Part shown: positions 23,126 to 34,712 of the stretch, piece after piece | How positions within the stretch are numbered: position 1 is the stretch's first letter | How the letters are laid out: each line of letters opens with the position of its first letter | Source of the DNA: Pictodentalium vernedei | Lineage: Eukaryota > Mollusca > Scaphopoda > Dentaliida > Dentaliidae | Assembly (NCBI GenBank): GCA_031216915.1 | Contig: CM062292.1 | Coordinates: forward strand, 200,157,262 to 200,221,261 | Direction of reading: 5' to 3' | DNA: 64,000 bases | Program-made: the position numbers and the translations under genes | The notes under the pieces: model-generated | What the model saw: only the letters and a program-made list of their open reading frames with translations | Told to the model about the DNA's origin: nothing | The model's database searches: none

Positions 23126-24166
23126 AACTGGGATGTGCCGAAATATAAAAGGAAAAAGCTTTGTTTTGTCATCAACCGTATTACACCATTTAGCTTAACT
23201 ATTTGAATGGACTCAAAGATTGGCACTGGATTCAAAATATGGCAAATTTACGACCAAATTCTTACCAAAGATAGTTTTGAGCATCTTATTCTAAGCCGAG
23301 TTGAAAGGTAAATATTACTTGGTTGTCTGGAGATAGTCCTCAGCTGGAGACGATGGAGAGATGAGAAAGCCAGACATCAATATAGTTTGAGCAGAAGTAT
23401 TCTGTATTTCTGAAGGATGTGGTGGAACTAAAGTATACTGTTATGTTCCTGTCGGTACGAAAAGCTGTCATGCTAAAGTGAGAATGCCAATTAGACCACA
23501 TGTTAATGATAAACAGAGCATGGACAATTTTAATACTATGATATACAATCTGGGCAATACCGATTGTATTTTCATACTATGATATATAGTCTGGGCAATA
23601 TGGATTTTAAAAATAAACTGTTTTGCATCTTTAGTTTTGATTTTCCTATTTAAGTTTCAGAGTGTCTCCCTTGTAAATATTAAGGCCCAATCTCTGAATC
23701 ACCTTATTTTGAAGTAATTTTGGAAGGAAGGAAGATACTGCAAGGCAATAAAAATGTCCAATGAGGGGGTTCAATTTCACCAAGGGATTGGCCTGACAAT
23801 CAAAACATTTTTCTCATCAACCTACCCTACAATTGTTTACTACAGACCTGCACTACAGTGGATGCCCCTAACTCGGAAAATATACACCAAGCACCAAGAA
23901 AAAAACGAGCCCAAACTGGGTCAAGTGCTACCACGCACACCAGTAGGGGACTCTCTTCTCCTAGTACAGATCCACGGCTTCTGGTACCAGTGTGCAGTCA
24001 GTAACTAATGAATCATTCTTTTTTCATCTGCCAGTGGGCCGAGACGTCTATTTGAATTCAGAAACTGATAATTTAACTCGTACTGTGCGGTTCGGACATA
24101 TGATTTTTGGTTGATAAATTTATGTTATCCTTTTGGATACAATTATTATTGGGGTTAGGTGTCAGT

Positions 24167-24167
<1 letters not shown>

Positions 24168-24198
<31 letters not shown>
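24168..24198 (+). repeat. Uninterrupted G homopolymer (about 31)
   Basis: Pure G run inside the short DIRS element, just before the gag-like frame. Length is uncertain because such runs are error-prone in sequencing and assembly. Confidence 0.85.
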
Positions 24199-26317
24199 CT
24201 GTATGGACAGAATTTCTCCTCTCTGTTGAGGGTAGAACTTCTGTCTACATCTGTTGAGTTCTCATTTTCTTCTACTGCTCTCACCTGTGTTATGCCCAGG
24301 ACTTGAGGGCAATGCCTTTTGCCCAAGCATGTGGTGCTTTCTCGTGGCCGTTCCTCCCACACCTTCGGGGAGGGTGAATGCTGTCGTTTGGGGCCTCCCG
24401 ACATGACCATGTCTGGTGAGAGTTATACCCCTTCCGTGGGGGATGTGCAGTCTTTTCCTGTGGTGGATACTGCGGGAGCTGTTGAGTTGTCTGGAGAAGA
24501 GATGCCTGGTTCCGGGGCTGTGGTCCCTCTCCAGTCGACATCTGAGGCTAGGGTTGTCACTAGGGTTGTGACTCCTCCCTTGAAGCCGAGCTTGGTTGCT
24601 CTCTCCACCTTTCCACCGGTTTCAACAGCTCCTGACGTATCTGCTGCTACTGCTGTTCCGCCTGCAGCGTTGTCAGTCTCCATTTCAGCCGGCCTTGGCT
24701 TATCCCTGCAGGGGTCTGCAGAAATGTCTTGTAGTGTAGACATGGGATATTGGCCTCAACCTTCCCAGACTTCAACTTGGCGAAGTCGGAAGGGGCTGCT
24801 GGCTGAACTATCTGCTGTGAGCCCAGCAGCCTTCTCTTTGGATTCGGGTGTTCCTGGTGGGGTCACCATGGACTCTGTTGCGTTTCCGTCCACGCACTCT
24901 GATCCGATGGCCAGTTTTGCGGGACCAACGCTTTTTGTGCAGCCTGAACCTTCTGTCCCTCAGAGGTCTGTGGCAACTCTCCTGAGTTCCCGCACTTTAG
25001 ATCCTCAGGGTCTGGTATACCCCTCTCAGCATCTGCATGCAGGTGTTTCGGCTGCCACCCGTCTCCCCGCGTCGGGTGTTCTGGAGGATTGTGACCCTTC
25101 GCTGGTTAAGAGGGTCAGGAATGAAGCCACTTTGCTGGTTCGTTCCCACATCGAACCGGCTGACACAGGCCGTGAGCTTAGGGAGGCCCTCTCCTTGCTC
25201 ACTCAGGTTCTTTCCAAGGGCTTTCCCCTTGCCTCCAGTGAGGCTACTAGTGGTTTCCAGGTGCCTCTGTGGCCCCTGTGGCAGCGCCTCTCGGATTGGA
25301 AGCAGGCCACTTTCTGATCGCCCTGGTGTGCCTATCCATGTGAAGCATCGGCTGGTTTGCCCGTAATGGGCTATGTGTCTTCCAACTCAGAGGATGGGTC
25401 AGACAAACCTGACATTGAGGGTCAACAGTCTTCTGACTTGGGGGCAGCTCTTGACTTTGTGTTTGAGTTCCTTCGAGATCTCAAGGCATCAGACCAGTCG
25501 ACGGTGTCAGCCAGGCCGTGATAATCGGACGCGCGCCTCCAGTCAGTGGAGCAACCCACTTCTGCTTGATCCAGATTTTTTCAGGAGCTCTGCCAACAGT
25601 GATACTTTTACCACTGATTGGTCCTTTCTGGCCAAGAATCAGATACCAGAAACAACTCCTATCTGTATTAGGGCTCTTCCTTCGGCTGAGGGTAATCGCC
25701 CTTTGCTCTGGCCAGTGCGTGCACTTTGCATTTATCTTAACCGGATGCAGTTCATTAGGAAAGGCAGGAAACGATTCTTTCTGTCTCTTATTCCTGGTTG
25801 ACAGAAGGTCTCTCCTCAGTCTATTTCTTGATGGATTTGTCTTGCTATTCGTGCAGCTTATGCTCGTTTAGCGACTGATGATTGCATCACCAATCGTATT
25901 TCTGCCCACGAGGTGCGTGCCTTGTCTACCTCCTGGGCTTATACTAACTCTGTCAAGTTGTCGGATGTTATGCAGGCAGCCTGCTGGAGAAATGCTTCTA
26001 CTTTCTCCACCTTCTTTCTGCATCAGTTGCAGGAACAGTCTGAGGACCTTTTTTTCTTTGGGCCCTCTTTCTTCTGCTCAGGGTGTTGTCTACCCTAGCC
26101 ATTAGGCTTCAAGGTCAGTTCCAGCCCTGTGCTGTTTTACTGTCCTTTCTGTCTGTGTGTCACACAGTGCCATACACCTCATCTCTCATTGTCTTTTACT
26201 AATGTTTGTGATGCTAGGGTTTGATAGGCCTAGGGAACTCTTCTTCTGTCCACGGTCCCGGTGCAGTCGGGTTATGTGTGGGTTGGTTATGTGATTCCCT
26301 CCTCCTATTATTGTCCA

Positions 26318-26412
26318 TTCAGCCTGTAGTAAACAATTGTAGGGTAGGTTGATAAGAAATCTAAATTTTACAGTAAATTTTCTTTCTAATTATACCTACC
26401 ACAATTGTTTAC
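26318..26412 (+). repeat. Internal complementary region of the second DIRS family
   Basis: GCCTGTAGTAAACAATTGTA..GGTAGGTTGATAAGAAA complements the left end at about 23815-23850. It runs straight into AATTTTCTTTCTAATTATAC..CTACCACAATTGTTTA, which complements the right end at about 26719-26765. Same end-to-end junction logic as in the larger DIRS copies, with unrelated sequence. Confidence 0.75.
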
Positions 26413-26997
26413 ATGGAGGCCCTCCCATCTTCTTATTCGGGTAAGAATCCTTCCTTCCGCTGATCACATAACTCCAATGTTGGCAGATTCAAAAGAATGA
26501 TTCATTAATTACTGTCTGTGCACTGGTACCGGAAGCCGTGGATCTGTACTAGGAGAAGAGCGTCCCCTACTGGGTGTGCGCTGGTAGCACTCGACCCAGT
26601 TTTGGCTTATTTTTTCTTGGTGCTTTTGCACCACTTTTCTTTCCCTAATCCCTTGGGAAAGATCAAAACAGAGAGTATATTTTCTGATTTAGGGACTTCC
26701 ACTGAAGTGCAAGCCTGTAGTAAACAATTGTGGTAGGTTTAATAAGAAAGGAAATTTACTACAAAATTTAGATTTTTGTAACCTAATTTAAATAGTAAAT
26801 AATATCTATATCACTTGCCAGGTTTTGCCAGTTTGCTGGATAAAAAAAGAACCTTAAGATATGATTTTTACAGACATTTTTAACCGGGAAAGAGGGTAAA
26901 ATTAATTTCTCACAGGGCAAGTTTGGGAGAGGGTTTTTAAAAAAAACAATTATGAATTTAGGAAACCATTATTCATCATATTTTTTTTATATTTTAG

Positions 26998-27042
26998 TCA
27001 AAAATGGACCATTCTGAATTAGTTGATTTTCTAAAAGACAAG
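26998..27042 (+). CDS. KIF28P: Kinesin-3 tail, coding exon 6 of 9 (15 codons)
   Basis: Between TTATATTTTAG and GTGAGT, phase 0 at both ends; encodes SKMDHSELVDFLKDK. A microexon-sized segment at the start of the C-terminal helical region. Taken as real because it keeps the frame between exons 5 and 7 and has clean splice sites; short enough that transcript data should confirm it. Confidence 0.65.
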
Positions 27043-27433
27043 GTGAGTATGGAGAATATAGAAAAATGGTAACCTAGGGGGTTACCTAAAAGTGTTACGG
27101 GAGATTGATTTATATCACATATCATATAAACTTTAGATGAAGTATCTTGCATACTGCTTGCAACACAAGAGATATAAATGATGTGATAAACCCATGACTC
27201 TTCAGTTTGTAGTTTGCACACTTCATTCTGTGCATAGTTTTTTCTATCATACAACAAAGACAACAATTAATCTTGATGGTCAATTTCCTAAATCAAACAT
27301 ACAGTGATTGAATATACTTTTGACACAAAAATCATTGCAGAAAAATAATACCCAATAATTTAATGTTTTTGGCATTGCAAATCTGTCTATGTATAATAGA
27401 TGGCTAAATTTCATGGAAAGCTACAAATGGTTT

Positions 27434-28993
27434 ACACAGTGGAACCCTTTTTAATTAAATAGCATCTTTGATAGTAAAAATATACAAGTGTATTCTCTCA
27501 ACATGAATTTGATCATTCTCCTGTATTTTTTTAGTGATAAACTGGGCATGTATTCTATTATATCTTGTTTGACAGAGCTCATGGCTCTTGGATCTCTGTC
27601 AAACAAGATAAAATAGATTAAATGTTTATTCTGGATGTCCTGAGCTCATATTGGTGTAGAAATGTAATAGCTCATTGATCTTTGTCAAACAAGATAAAAT
27701 AGATTTAACCCTTTACCCAATGTAGAGAATATAAAATTTTGTATTTTAATTACTATTTTTTAAAATCTTTCAAAAAATTTTCAACAAAGCCTTCTCGTGT
27801 GACCCCTCATTGGAACGAGCTCGATGAGCTAATTCCAATGGGGGGGGGGGGGGGGGGGGCACATGATACGGTCTTGTTGAAATATTTTGAAAAATTTATT
27901 TTTTTCAACCAGTTCACAAAATATGCAGGCAGATACGTTGGGTAAAGGGTTAATGCTTATACTGGATGTACTGAGGTCAGGTTTGTCTACAAATGTGGGG
28001 AAAGGTTCATGGAACTCTTGATAAACAAGATAAAATAGATTAAATGCTTATACTGGATGTACTGAGGTCAGATTGGTCGATAAGTGTTGGGAATGGCTCA
28101 TGGAGCTCTGTCAGACAAGATAAAATAGATTAAGTGTTTATACTAAATGTACTGAAGTAAAATTGGTCTATAAATGTTGGGAATGGCTCATGGATCTCTG
28201 TCCAGAAAGATAAAATAGATTAAATGCTTATACTCGATGTAATGAGGCCAGATTGGTTTATAAATGTTGGAAATGGCTCATGATGCTCTGTCAAACATGA
28301 CAAAATAGATTAAATGTTTATACTGGATGTGCTGAGGTCCGATTAGTCTACAGCTGTTGAGAATGGCTCATGGATCTCTGTCAGACAAGATAAAATATAT
28401 TAAATGCATAAACTGGATGTAATGAGGCCAGATTGTTTGTAAATGTTGTGAATGGTTCATGGATCTTTGTCAAACAATGTGAAATAGATTAAATATTTAT
28501 ACTGGAGGTACTAAGGTCAGATTAGTGTACAAATGTGTGGAATGGCTCATAAAATAAGATAAAATAGATTGAATGTTTATTCTGCATGTACTGAGGTCAG
28601 ATTGGTCAACAAATGTTGAGAATAGCTCATGGATCTGTATCAAACAAGATGAAATAGATTAAATGCTTGTTCTGGATGTACTGAGGTCATATTGGTCTAC
28701 AAATATTGGGAATGGCTCACAGATCTCTGTCAAACAAGATAAAATAGATTAAATGCTTATACTGGATGTAATGAGGCATGGTTGGTCTATAAAGGTGGGG
28801 AATAGTGGATGTCAGAGTAATTCTCACAGATCACAAGATTTTTTATTCAATTATTAGGAGTTTATTCTAAAATCTAATTTCAATCAACAAGTGGAATTTG
28901 TACTGAAGGTATGGTAAATAGTTTGGTATTTGGAAGTTAGATGCAATTAACAGGTCAATTAAGAAATATCAAATTGAGTGGGCATTACTGCAT
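27434..28993 (+). mobile_element. E-family TA element with expanded internal minisatellite (E2)
   Basis: Left TACACAGTGGAACCC, right (28970-28993) AAATTGAGTGGGCATTACTG, both close to E ends. The E hairpin TATCTTGTTTGACAGAGCTC..CTCTGTCAAACAAGATA lies at about 27560-27612. The interior is about ten units of roughly 110-120 bp (GACAAGATAAAATAGATTAA, ATACTGGATGTACTGAGGTC). Short E copies are only about 430 bp. Confidence 0.75.
27705..27953. mobile_element. A-family TTAA element (A4) inside the E minisatellite
   Basis: TTAACCCTTTACCCAATGTA to TTGGGTAAAGGGTTAA, inserted in the AGATTTTAATGCTTATACTGG motif of a minisatellite unit. Its hairpin loop holds a G run of about 19 (27841-27859), where sister copies have four or five Gs. 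Confidence 0.8.
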
Positions 28994-29214
28994 AATTTTT
29001 CTAAATTGTATTGCAAATGAATGGTGATCGTTCTTATAAGTAAATGTAGGTCTTATCTTTTACAGACAGGCATATCACAAATTTACTTTCTGACATTTCC
29101 ACCATGTGAATTGTTAAGCCTAGTTGTTATATTATGCAATGGCAAAAAAGATTTAGCCTTGTCCTGTAGAATAACACTGTTGATATTAAACTTGCATCAC
29201 ATTCTTGCATTTTG

Positions 29215-29774
29215 GCATAACTCTTTACCTAACAAATCGGCTACATCTGCCCTTGTAATTTACAAATTGAGCAGTTGAGAAATGTTTTTTTAACAAAACC
29301 ATATACAGTAGAATCCTCTTAATTGAATATCCATTTTGCCAGTGAAAATTATTCAATTAACAGGAGTATACAATTAACAGGGATTTGGTCAGTGTCCTGT
29401 GTTCTGGAGGTAAACTGAGCATTTATTCTATTATATCTTGTTTGACAGAGCTCATAGAGCTCTGTCAAAAAAATATAATAGAATAAATGGCTGTATTGGA
29501 TGTAGTGAGGCCAAAGAGGTTGATAAATGAGGGGTATTTGGTGCATGTCACAGTAATGTTTCCGACATATTACAAAAATTTATACACAACAGGAGTTTAC
29601 TCTACAACCCATATGCAATTAAAAGATTAAAGATCAAATTTGTAATGATTTGTAATGAAGGTATGGTAAATGGTTTTGTGTTTGAAAATTATATTCAATT
29701 AACAGGGATATCCAATTAAGTGGGCTCCACTGTATTGTGATCCCTTCATTTTGATATTGTGGTGTGAAGGGTTA
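29215..29774. mobile_element. A-family element (A8) split by an E element
   Basis: AACTCTTTACCTAACAAATC at 29220 runs to AACAAAACCATAT at 29303, the middle of an A element, where an E element begins. A-like sequence resumes at TGTGATCCCTTCATT and ends GTGAAGGGTTAA at 29774. Confidence 0.65.
29305..29736. mobile_element. E-family TA element, short form (E3)
   Basis: TACAGTAGAATCCTCTTAAT to AAGTGGGCTCCACTGTA, flanked by TA on both sides. The hairpin TATCTTGTTTGACAGAGCTC / GAGCTCTGTCAAAAAAATATA is central. Ends of this type with TA duplication fit the Tc1/mariner-pogo superfamily. Confidence 0.75.
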
Positions 29775-29978
29775 ATCTTCTGTCCCTTCACACTTTTTGA
29801 GTAATTTCCTCACTTGCACAAGCCTTTGATAGTACATAGGATTCTGAGCACAATGTTGATATGTATTCTAATGAAGACTTACTACATACAGTGCAAACAA
29901 CACTGTCAGCAATTAGTTACGTAAATGAGAGATGAATTTTGCACAAAGTCTTCCCTTTATACACAAGAAATCTATTAC

Positions 29979-30270
29979 ACACTATTTATTTATTTATTAT
30001 TTATTTGTTTATTGGTGTTTAAGGTCACATACTTATACACAATGGCTAATTGTGACTGTGACAGTTTTACGGGTGGAGGAAGCTGGAGAGAACCATTGGG
30101 CATTGACAAGCAACTGTCAACTCCTCAACATTCTAACTCTGTTCAAGCTCCACTCAAGTAGGGTCACAGCAGTTGACGACATGTGCACCATCAACATGCA
30201 GTACGCCTTAGTACACGGCATCATCATGCCCCCATGGAGGTAACCAGGATAAAGCCACCGTGCTCCTTAT
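29979..30270 (-). mobile_element. tRNA-derived SINE, copy 3 (head truncated)
   Basis: Minus-strand SINE: tail ..AATAAATAATAAATAAATAA at 29979-30012, then the CACCCGTAAAACTGTCACAG and GTTCTCTCCAGCTTCC body, up to CATGGGGGCATGATG at about 30240. The box A/B head is not complete. Confidence 0.7.
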
Positions 30271-30337
30271 TACAGACATGACGCAATGTTAGTGATGTGA
30301 TATAATTATTTCTGGTGGTCTGAATTTGTTATTAAAA

Positions 30338-30412
30338 ATTTGTTGTATTACAAGTTATTGGAGAGTGCCTGTGGGCACTCTCCAATAATTTGTAATAAAA
30401 CAAATTTATATA
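30338..30412. repeat. Short MITE-like hairpin
   Basis: TTTGTTGTATTACAAGTTATTG + GAGAGTGCCTGTGGGCACTCTC + inverted first arm. The GAGAGTGCC core also occurs in C-family centres (56252). Confidence 0.5.
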
Positions 30413-30939
30413 AACAAAATATTATTTGCATCTGACTGAATATGAAACATGGACAAGGAAAGCATTGCTTTTGCTCTGGTACCATCATTTTTTTTTTGAA
30501 AGCCCTGATAGTGGCTTATAGCACCCCACCAGTTAATAATTCTTTTCAGTTTGCAATTTTGACACATGGTGATTACTCTAATATCAGTTTTCCTGTTGTT
30601 CAAAAGCAATAATTACAGTGAGTCTAACTATCTTCAGAGGTTTTCCATGTTTGCCTGACCAGGACATGATAAAGATGCTGGATGGTTCCTGCATGAATAA
30701 GTATACATACCTGTCCCTCTCACCGAGTCTACGATCACTGAAAGAAGCTGTAGCAATCGGCAATGTCAGGGTAAAAGCCATGACAGACTGACACTGATAT
30801 CAAGGCATTTCCAGTTGCTGTGACTAATATTTAAGGCTGGTCCAACTTACTTCACCACCAAACTAGAAATCAGCTGTGACAGATTTATGTCTATGCAATG
30901 GTCTCTGAGCATGCCAGCTGTCTGTCAATAGTACTCTAC

Positions 30940-31666
30940 TACAGTAGAACCTGTCTTGAGAGACCGCCTTTTGGGCCACACAAAAGTGGTCTCTCAAGAC
31001 AGGTGGTCTCTCATAACAGGTTTCAGGTTTTCTGAAGTCACTGAATAACCAACCACAAAATTCAGAAATGGAGAAGAATGGATTTTTGTAATTACTTTGT
31101 AGTTGTTCTTTTTTATGAAGTTTTTGTAACAAATTGAAATGGACTGTTATAAAAATTATAAAAATAAATTAGTGTTGAAAATCTTCCTTGAAGATTTTCA
31201 ACACTAATTTATTTTTATAATTTTTATAGCAGTCCATTTCAATTTGTTACAAAAAGATTTTCAACACAAATTTCTTTTTATTATCTGTCACATTTCGGGT
31301 ATGTATGAAATTGTTTATTCAGCAATAATCCTAATCTTTTCACAGAGGCCTTATAAAAACATTTCAATCTGTAATGAGTTAGCAATTGAAACCCAATTAA
31401 GAGCTTTTAATACCTTTAATTATGTTAGTATAACCACAATGGATTTTCCAATTCCAGAACAGGTAAAAAGTTTTTGTCATGGTTGCAGTCTTCAAAAGAG
31501 CGGTCTTTCAAGACAGGTCCATTATGGCATAAAAATTGGTACCAGGTCACAAGGGTCTCTCAAGACAGGTAGTCTCCTATAGCAGGTCCATTATAGAGTA
31601 AAACCAATCGGTGCCTGGTAGATGTGGTCTCTCAAGACAGTGGTCTCTCAAGACAGGTTTTACTGT
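30940..31666. mobile_element. Pogo-like TA element with nested hairpin
   Basis: TACAGTAGAACCTGTCTTGA at 30940 and TCAAGACAGGTTTTACTGTA at the right end are inverted, with TA at both edges. GGTCTCTCAAGACAGG is repeated several times subterminally. No transposase. The hairpin at 31121-31255 is inside. Confidence 0.75.
31121..31255. repeat. Near-perfect 135-nt hairpin, arms about 66 nt
   Basis: The arm TTTTTGTAACAAATTGAAAT..GTTGAAAATCTTC is followed, after a 3-base loop (CTT), by its inverted copy; I see one mismatch (ACTGTTATAA against ACTGCTATAA partner). Likely a very recent inverted duplication or palindromic insertion. Confidence 0.85.
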
Positions 31667-31964
31667 ACTCCCTACCAAAACAAATTATGAGTGTGATGCC
31701 TCCCCCCCACCCACCTACCCACCCACCCCCAGAGTTCAGTGTCCAAGGTAAAACATAGAATCATTAATTATAATTTGATGTCATAATTCATTGCATCAAA
31801 TTTCTAATCAATGTCCTCACCTCAATTTCCACAATTTCCATGTTTGTCTTGGTGTAATCTATATTTGTTTTCTTTGAAACAAAGCTCCATTTAATAATAA
31901 CAGCACACTGTTGCAAAATTTCAGATGAATTTATTCACTTCAAAGGAATGTATATATTTTTCTC

Positions 31965-32203
31965 TTTGGAGCGTTGACTCTCTAAAGCCTGAGATTTTTA
32001 AATACTTTTGCTTTAGTTTGACATTTTACATCCTCTGGCTTTTCAGTTGTTTCTGCAAATACAGGGAGCCAAGACTTACCTAGAAACAACTGCTAGAAGT
32101 ACTTGGAAGGTAACTTCCAAGTTAACCATAAGACTGAATGTTTGGGCACCTGCCTTATTGCAGTAAAATTTACCAAAGTGGGAATTGGGCCTTTGAGAGT
32201 TAA
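31965..32203. mobile_element. F-family element, diverged (F3)
   Basis: GTTGACTCTCTAAAGCCTGA to GGGCCTTTGAGAGTTAA, with GCCAAGACTTACCTAGAAAC inside as in F1. Confidence 0.55.
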
Positions 32204-33008
32204 CTGGATGTCACAACAGGAGTGGTTTTCAAAGTGCCCTGGTTTTGGGTGGTCATATTTACTTTAAAGTCTATAACATAGTGGTTGCAATGCTACCAAA
32301 GTGAAGACTGAAGTAAAACAAATTTTTCTTCTTAGTTTTAAAGTTTGGAACAGTGTGTATATGTAATTTGAGCCTTCTTGGCAAACAGAGACAATATCAT
32401 TAAACTGAGTTTAATATGCTGTGAAAAGCTTGTAATCACTGATTATAATTTCGATACAACAATTCAGATTTCTCACATTAGCAGTATACAGAATATGAAT
32501 GTATTAATTGTACAGCCAACCTGAAATTCCAATCAAGAAATGAGGATGACCTAATTGGTAATCGGAAAAAAAGTAACAGGAAAAAAAGTAACAGGAAAAA
32601 AAGTAACAGATTTGGGTAGGAAAAAAAGAAACAGGAAAAAAAGTAACACTTTCTTATTTTTATAAGGTAAAAAAGTAACAGGAAAAAAAGTAACAGATTT
32701 GGGTAGGAAAAAAAAAAAACAGGAAAAAGAGTCACACTTTCTTATTTTTATTTCATAAAAGTGATAGATTACTTAATTATGATTTAGTTATATTATTGAA
32801 ACTAGTTAGATTATTACATATCAGTATAAGTACTACATAGTACATAGTTATAAAATAATTTAACAAACTTAATTATGATTTAGTTAGATTATTACATATC
32901 ACACCTTGAAACTAGTTGGATTATTACATATCAGTATAAGTACTACATAGTACATAGTTATAAAATAATTTAACAAACTTAATTATGATTTAGTTAGATT
33001 ATTACATA

Positions 33009-34456
33009 TCACACCTCGTGTAATCTAATATTCTGGCCAATGCCAGTAAGAAAAGCTGAAATAGTAAGTGAACCTTGGGAATATAAACCACACAGATTTT
33101 TCAGTTTTCTATTCAGGGATTCAGCTGACTTCTGTTTGTGGATAACAGGCAGCAAACCAACTGACACCTGTTGAATAATTGTATTGGTCAGAGCTTGCTC
33201 TTTTTGAAACCATTGGATAGTTTTCCAGACTGATGGGTGCTGGTGGCCAACAAGATTGTAGAACTTGTTGTTCCAGCCTTCACATGCATTATTTGTACGA
33301 GATTCGCCATCCAGCGTAGCACTATTAACATTCCATGTAGCTGGAGGATAGGCTGGAGGAGTTAATCTAAGTCGTAATGGTGCCAACACATCTGAAGGTG
33401 CGGCGCGACGTTGCCTGTATCTACCAGTGACATAATTTTCATCAAAATACCTCAACAGTTCCTCGGCTTCTTCAGGAACAATGTCTTTGAGGTGATTCAT
33501 ACCATCACGCACATCTGAAACTGGCAAGAATGCAAGTGCATCCAGTTTCCCACAAAACAGTCTGAAGTCTGCATCATCCCGATACAACTGCACTAAACCT
33601 AAACTCTGCACTCTGCGCCAAGTGCTTTGTGTCAGATGGTAGAAACAACCTCTACTCTGTACATGTCTACCAAACACAGCATTCACAGCTCGTAACACAC
33701 CATCTTCAAAATCAGTCACAACAGTATTTACATTCAAGTCAATATTTAGCTCAGTTTATCTACAATAGCTTGAAACAGAGTCTCATAGGAAGTATGTGTC
33801 TTCCTCTGTAATATAGCGTATACACAAGATAAAAAACTGTCATGAAACTTAACCCTAACAACATAAATTTGCTGAAATAGTGGAGGAGCCATTGCAAAAT
33901 TACCGTCCATAAATAAAGTACTTGCACTGCCAAGATAATTGAGTCCACTATTTGTTGCAAATGCAACCACACGCTCACTTGCATCAGGTCCATTATCAAA
34001 GAAAAGGAATTGTTCAGAGTCTGATATTTTCTGAAACTCTTCTGGAATGGTCAGCTCAGACAGACTTTTGGGGACAGGAGGACTTCTTCTGTGGTATCTC
34101 AGACTCCGTTTGGCATTATCTAAGTCTGGCAGCATCAACTTGACTTCACTTTCAGCATTTGAAACAGCTGTTGCGAGGATCTGTGATGGCTTATCTAAGG
34201 AAGAAGCTGCTTGTTTTCGCATTTCATTTCTCAATTTGGTATATGCGATACTGACATTTTCTGGAGGATGGTTGTGTTGTCTAACTATTTCTGGGTTGTT
34301 GAAATCTGTAGTAGTACAGAGACTTGCACGGCAGTCTGATTTAGCACGTTTAGTGCATTTCCACCAGACCTTGTTCTTCCTTCTTACAGATACAGTGTAC
34401 ATGAAACCTTCATGACAAAGTTTTTTGCCCCTCTTATTACTCTCAATGACTTCCAT
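33009..34456 (-). pseudogene. FLYWCH zinc finger / MULE transposase, one frameshift
   Basis: Two adjoining minus-strand frames: 34456-33746 (236 codons) and 33737-33009 (242 codons). The first has a FLYWCH-type finger (GFMYTVSVRR, VWWKC, DCRA, QHNH) at residues about 15-65 and the first catalytic Asp in LFMDGNF. The second has the next Asp (VVTDFEDG), the GCFYH C..H motif and the Glu in NACEGWNNKF, which completes a MULE DDE set. The frames change by one base near 33750, between GTAGATAAACT and GAGCTAAATATTGAC: apparently a single missing base. Apart from this the protein looks full length, so loss of function may be recent, or the base may be a sequencing error. Confidence 0.85.
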
Positions 34457-34510
34457 GATGACTCAAGAACATTTAATGACTAATTCAAACTGCTGTCCAA
34501 TATATAGTTT

Positions 34511-34712
34511 GCTGTGTGTTTATTTTTTCAAGAACATTGTTGTACATCAAAGAAGAGAATTCATGAAAGTAGCCACACTTGCTTGTGTTTATTTTTTCAA
34601 GAACATTGTTGTACATCAAAGAAGAGAATACTTGAAAGTAACCACACTTGCTGTGTGTTTATTACAATGTGTGTTCATTTGTTTCAAGAACAGTGTTGTA
34701 CATCAAAGAAAG
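34511..34712 (+). repeat. About 71-bp repeat, three units, inside the MULE
   Basis: GTGTTTATTTTTTCAAGAAC..TTGTACATCAAAGAAGAGAA recurs at 34516, 34585 and (diverged) 34672. It lies between the transposase start and the right terminus, where a MULE promoter would be. A second, two-unit repeat (about 112 bp, AATTATGATTTAGTTAGATT) lies at 32775-33010 beyond the transposase stop. Confidence 0.75.

Larger units (their letters stand above)
23810..26775 (+). mobile_element. Second DIRS family, short internally deleted copy (fossil)
   Basis: The left end has CATCAACCTACCCTACAATT..GTTTACTACAG and the right end (26712-26775) its inverted partner, with CACTGGTACC and GTAGGGGAC blocks also inverted. Parts: gag-like S/P/T-rich region about 24319-25500, tyrosine recombinase remnant about 25600-26100, internal complementary region about 26318-26412. 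The reverse transcriptase/RNase H segment is missing, so the copy is under 3 kb instead of about 7 kb. It is broken and could only have moved in trans. Confidence 0.75.

Noticed and set aside
30584-30781. 65-codon minus-strand frame as a host exon
   Set aside because: No motif recognised and no consistent splice pair; antisense to the kinesin gene.
32478-32735. Phe/Leu-rich 85-codon minus-strand frame resembling a membrane protein
   Set aside because: It is a translation of the GTAACAGGAAAAAAA terminal repeats of the MULE.
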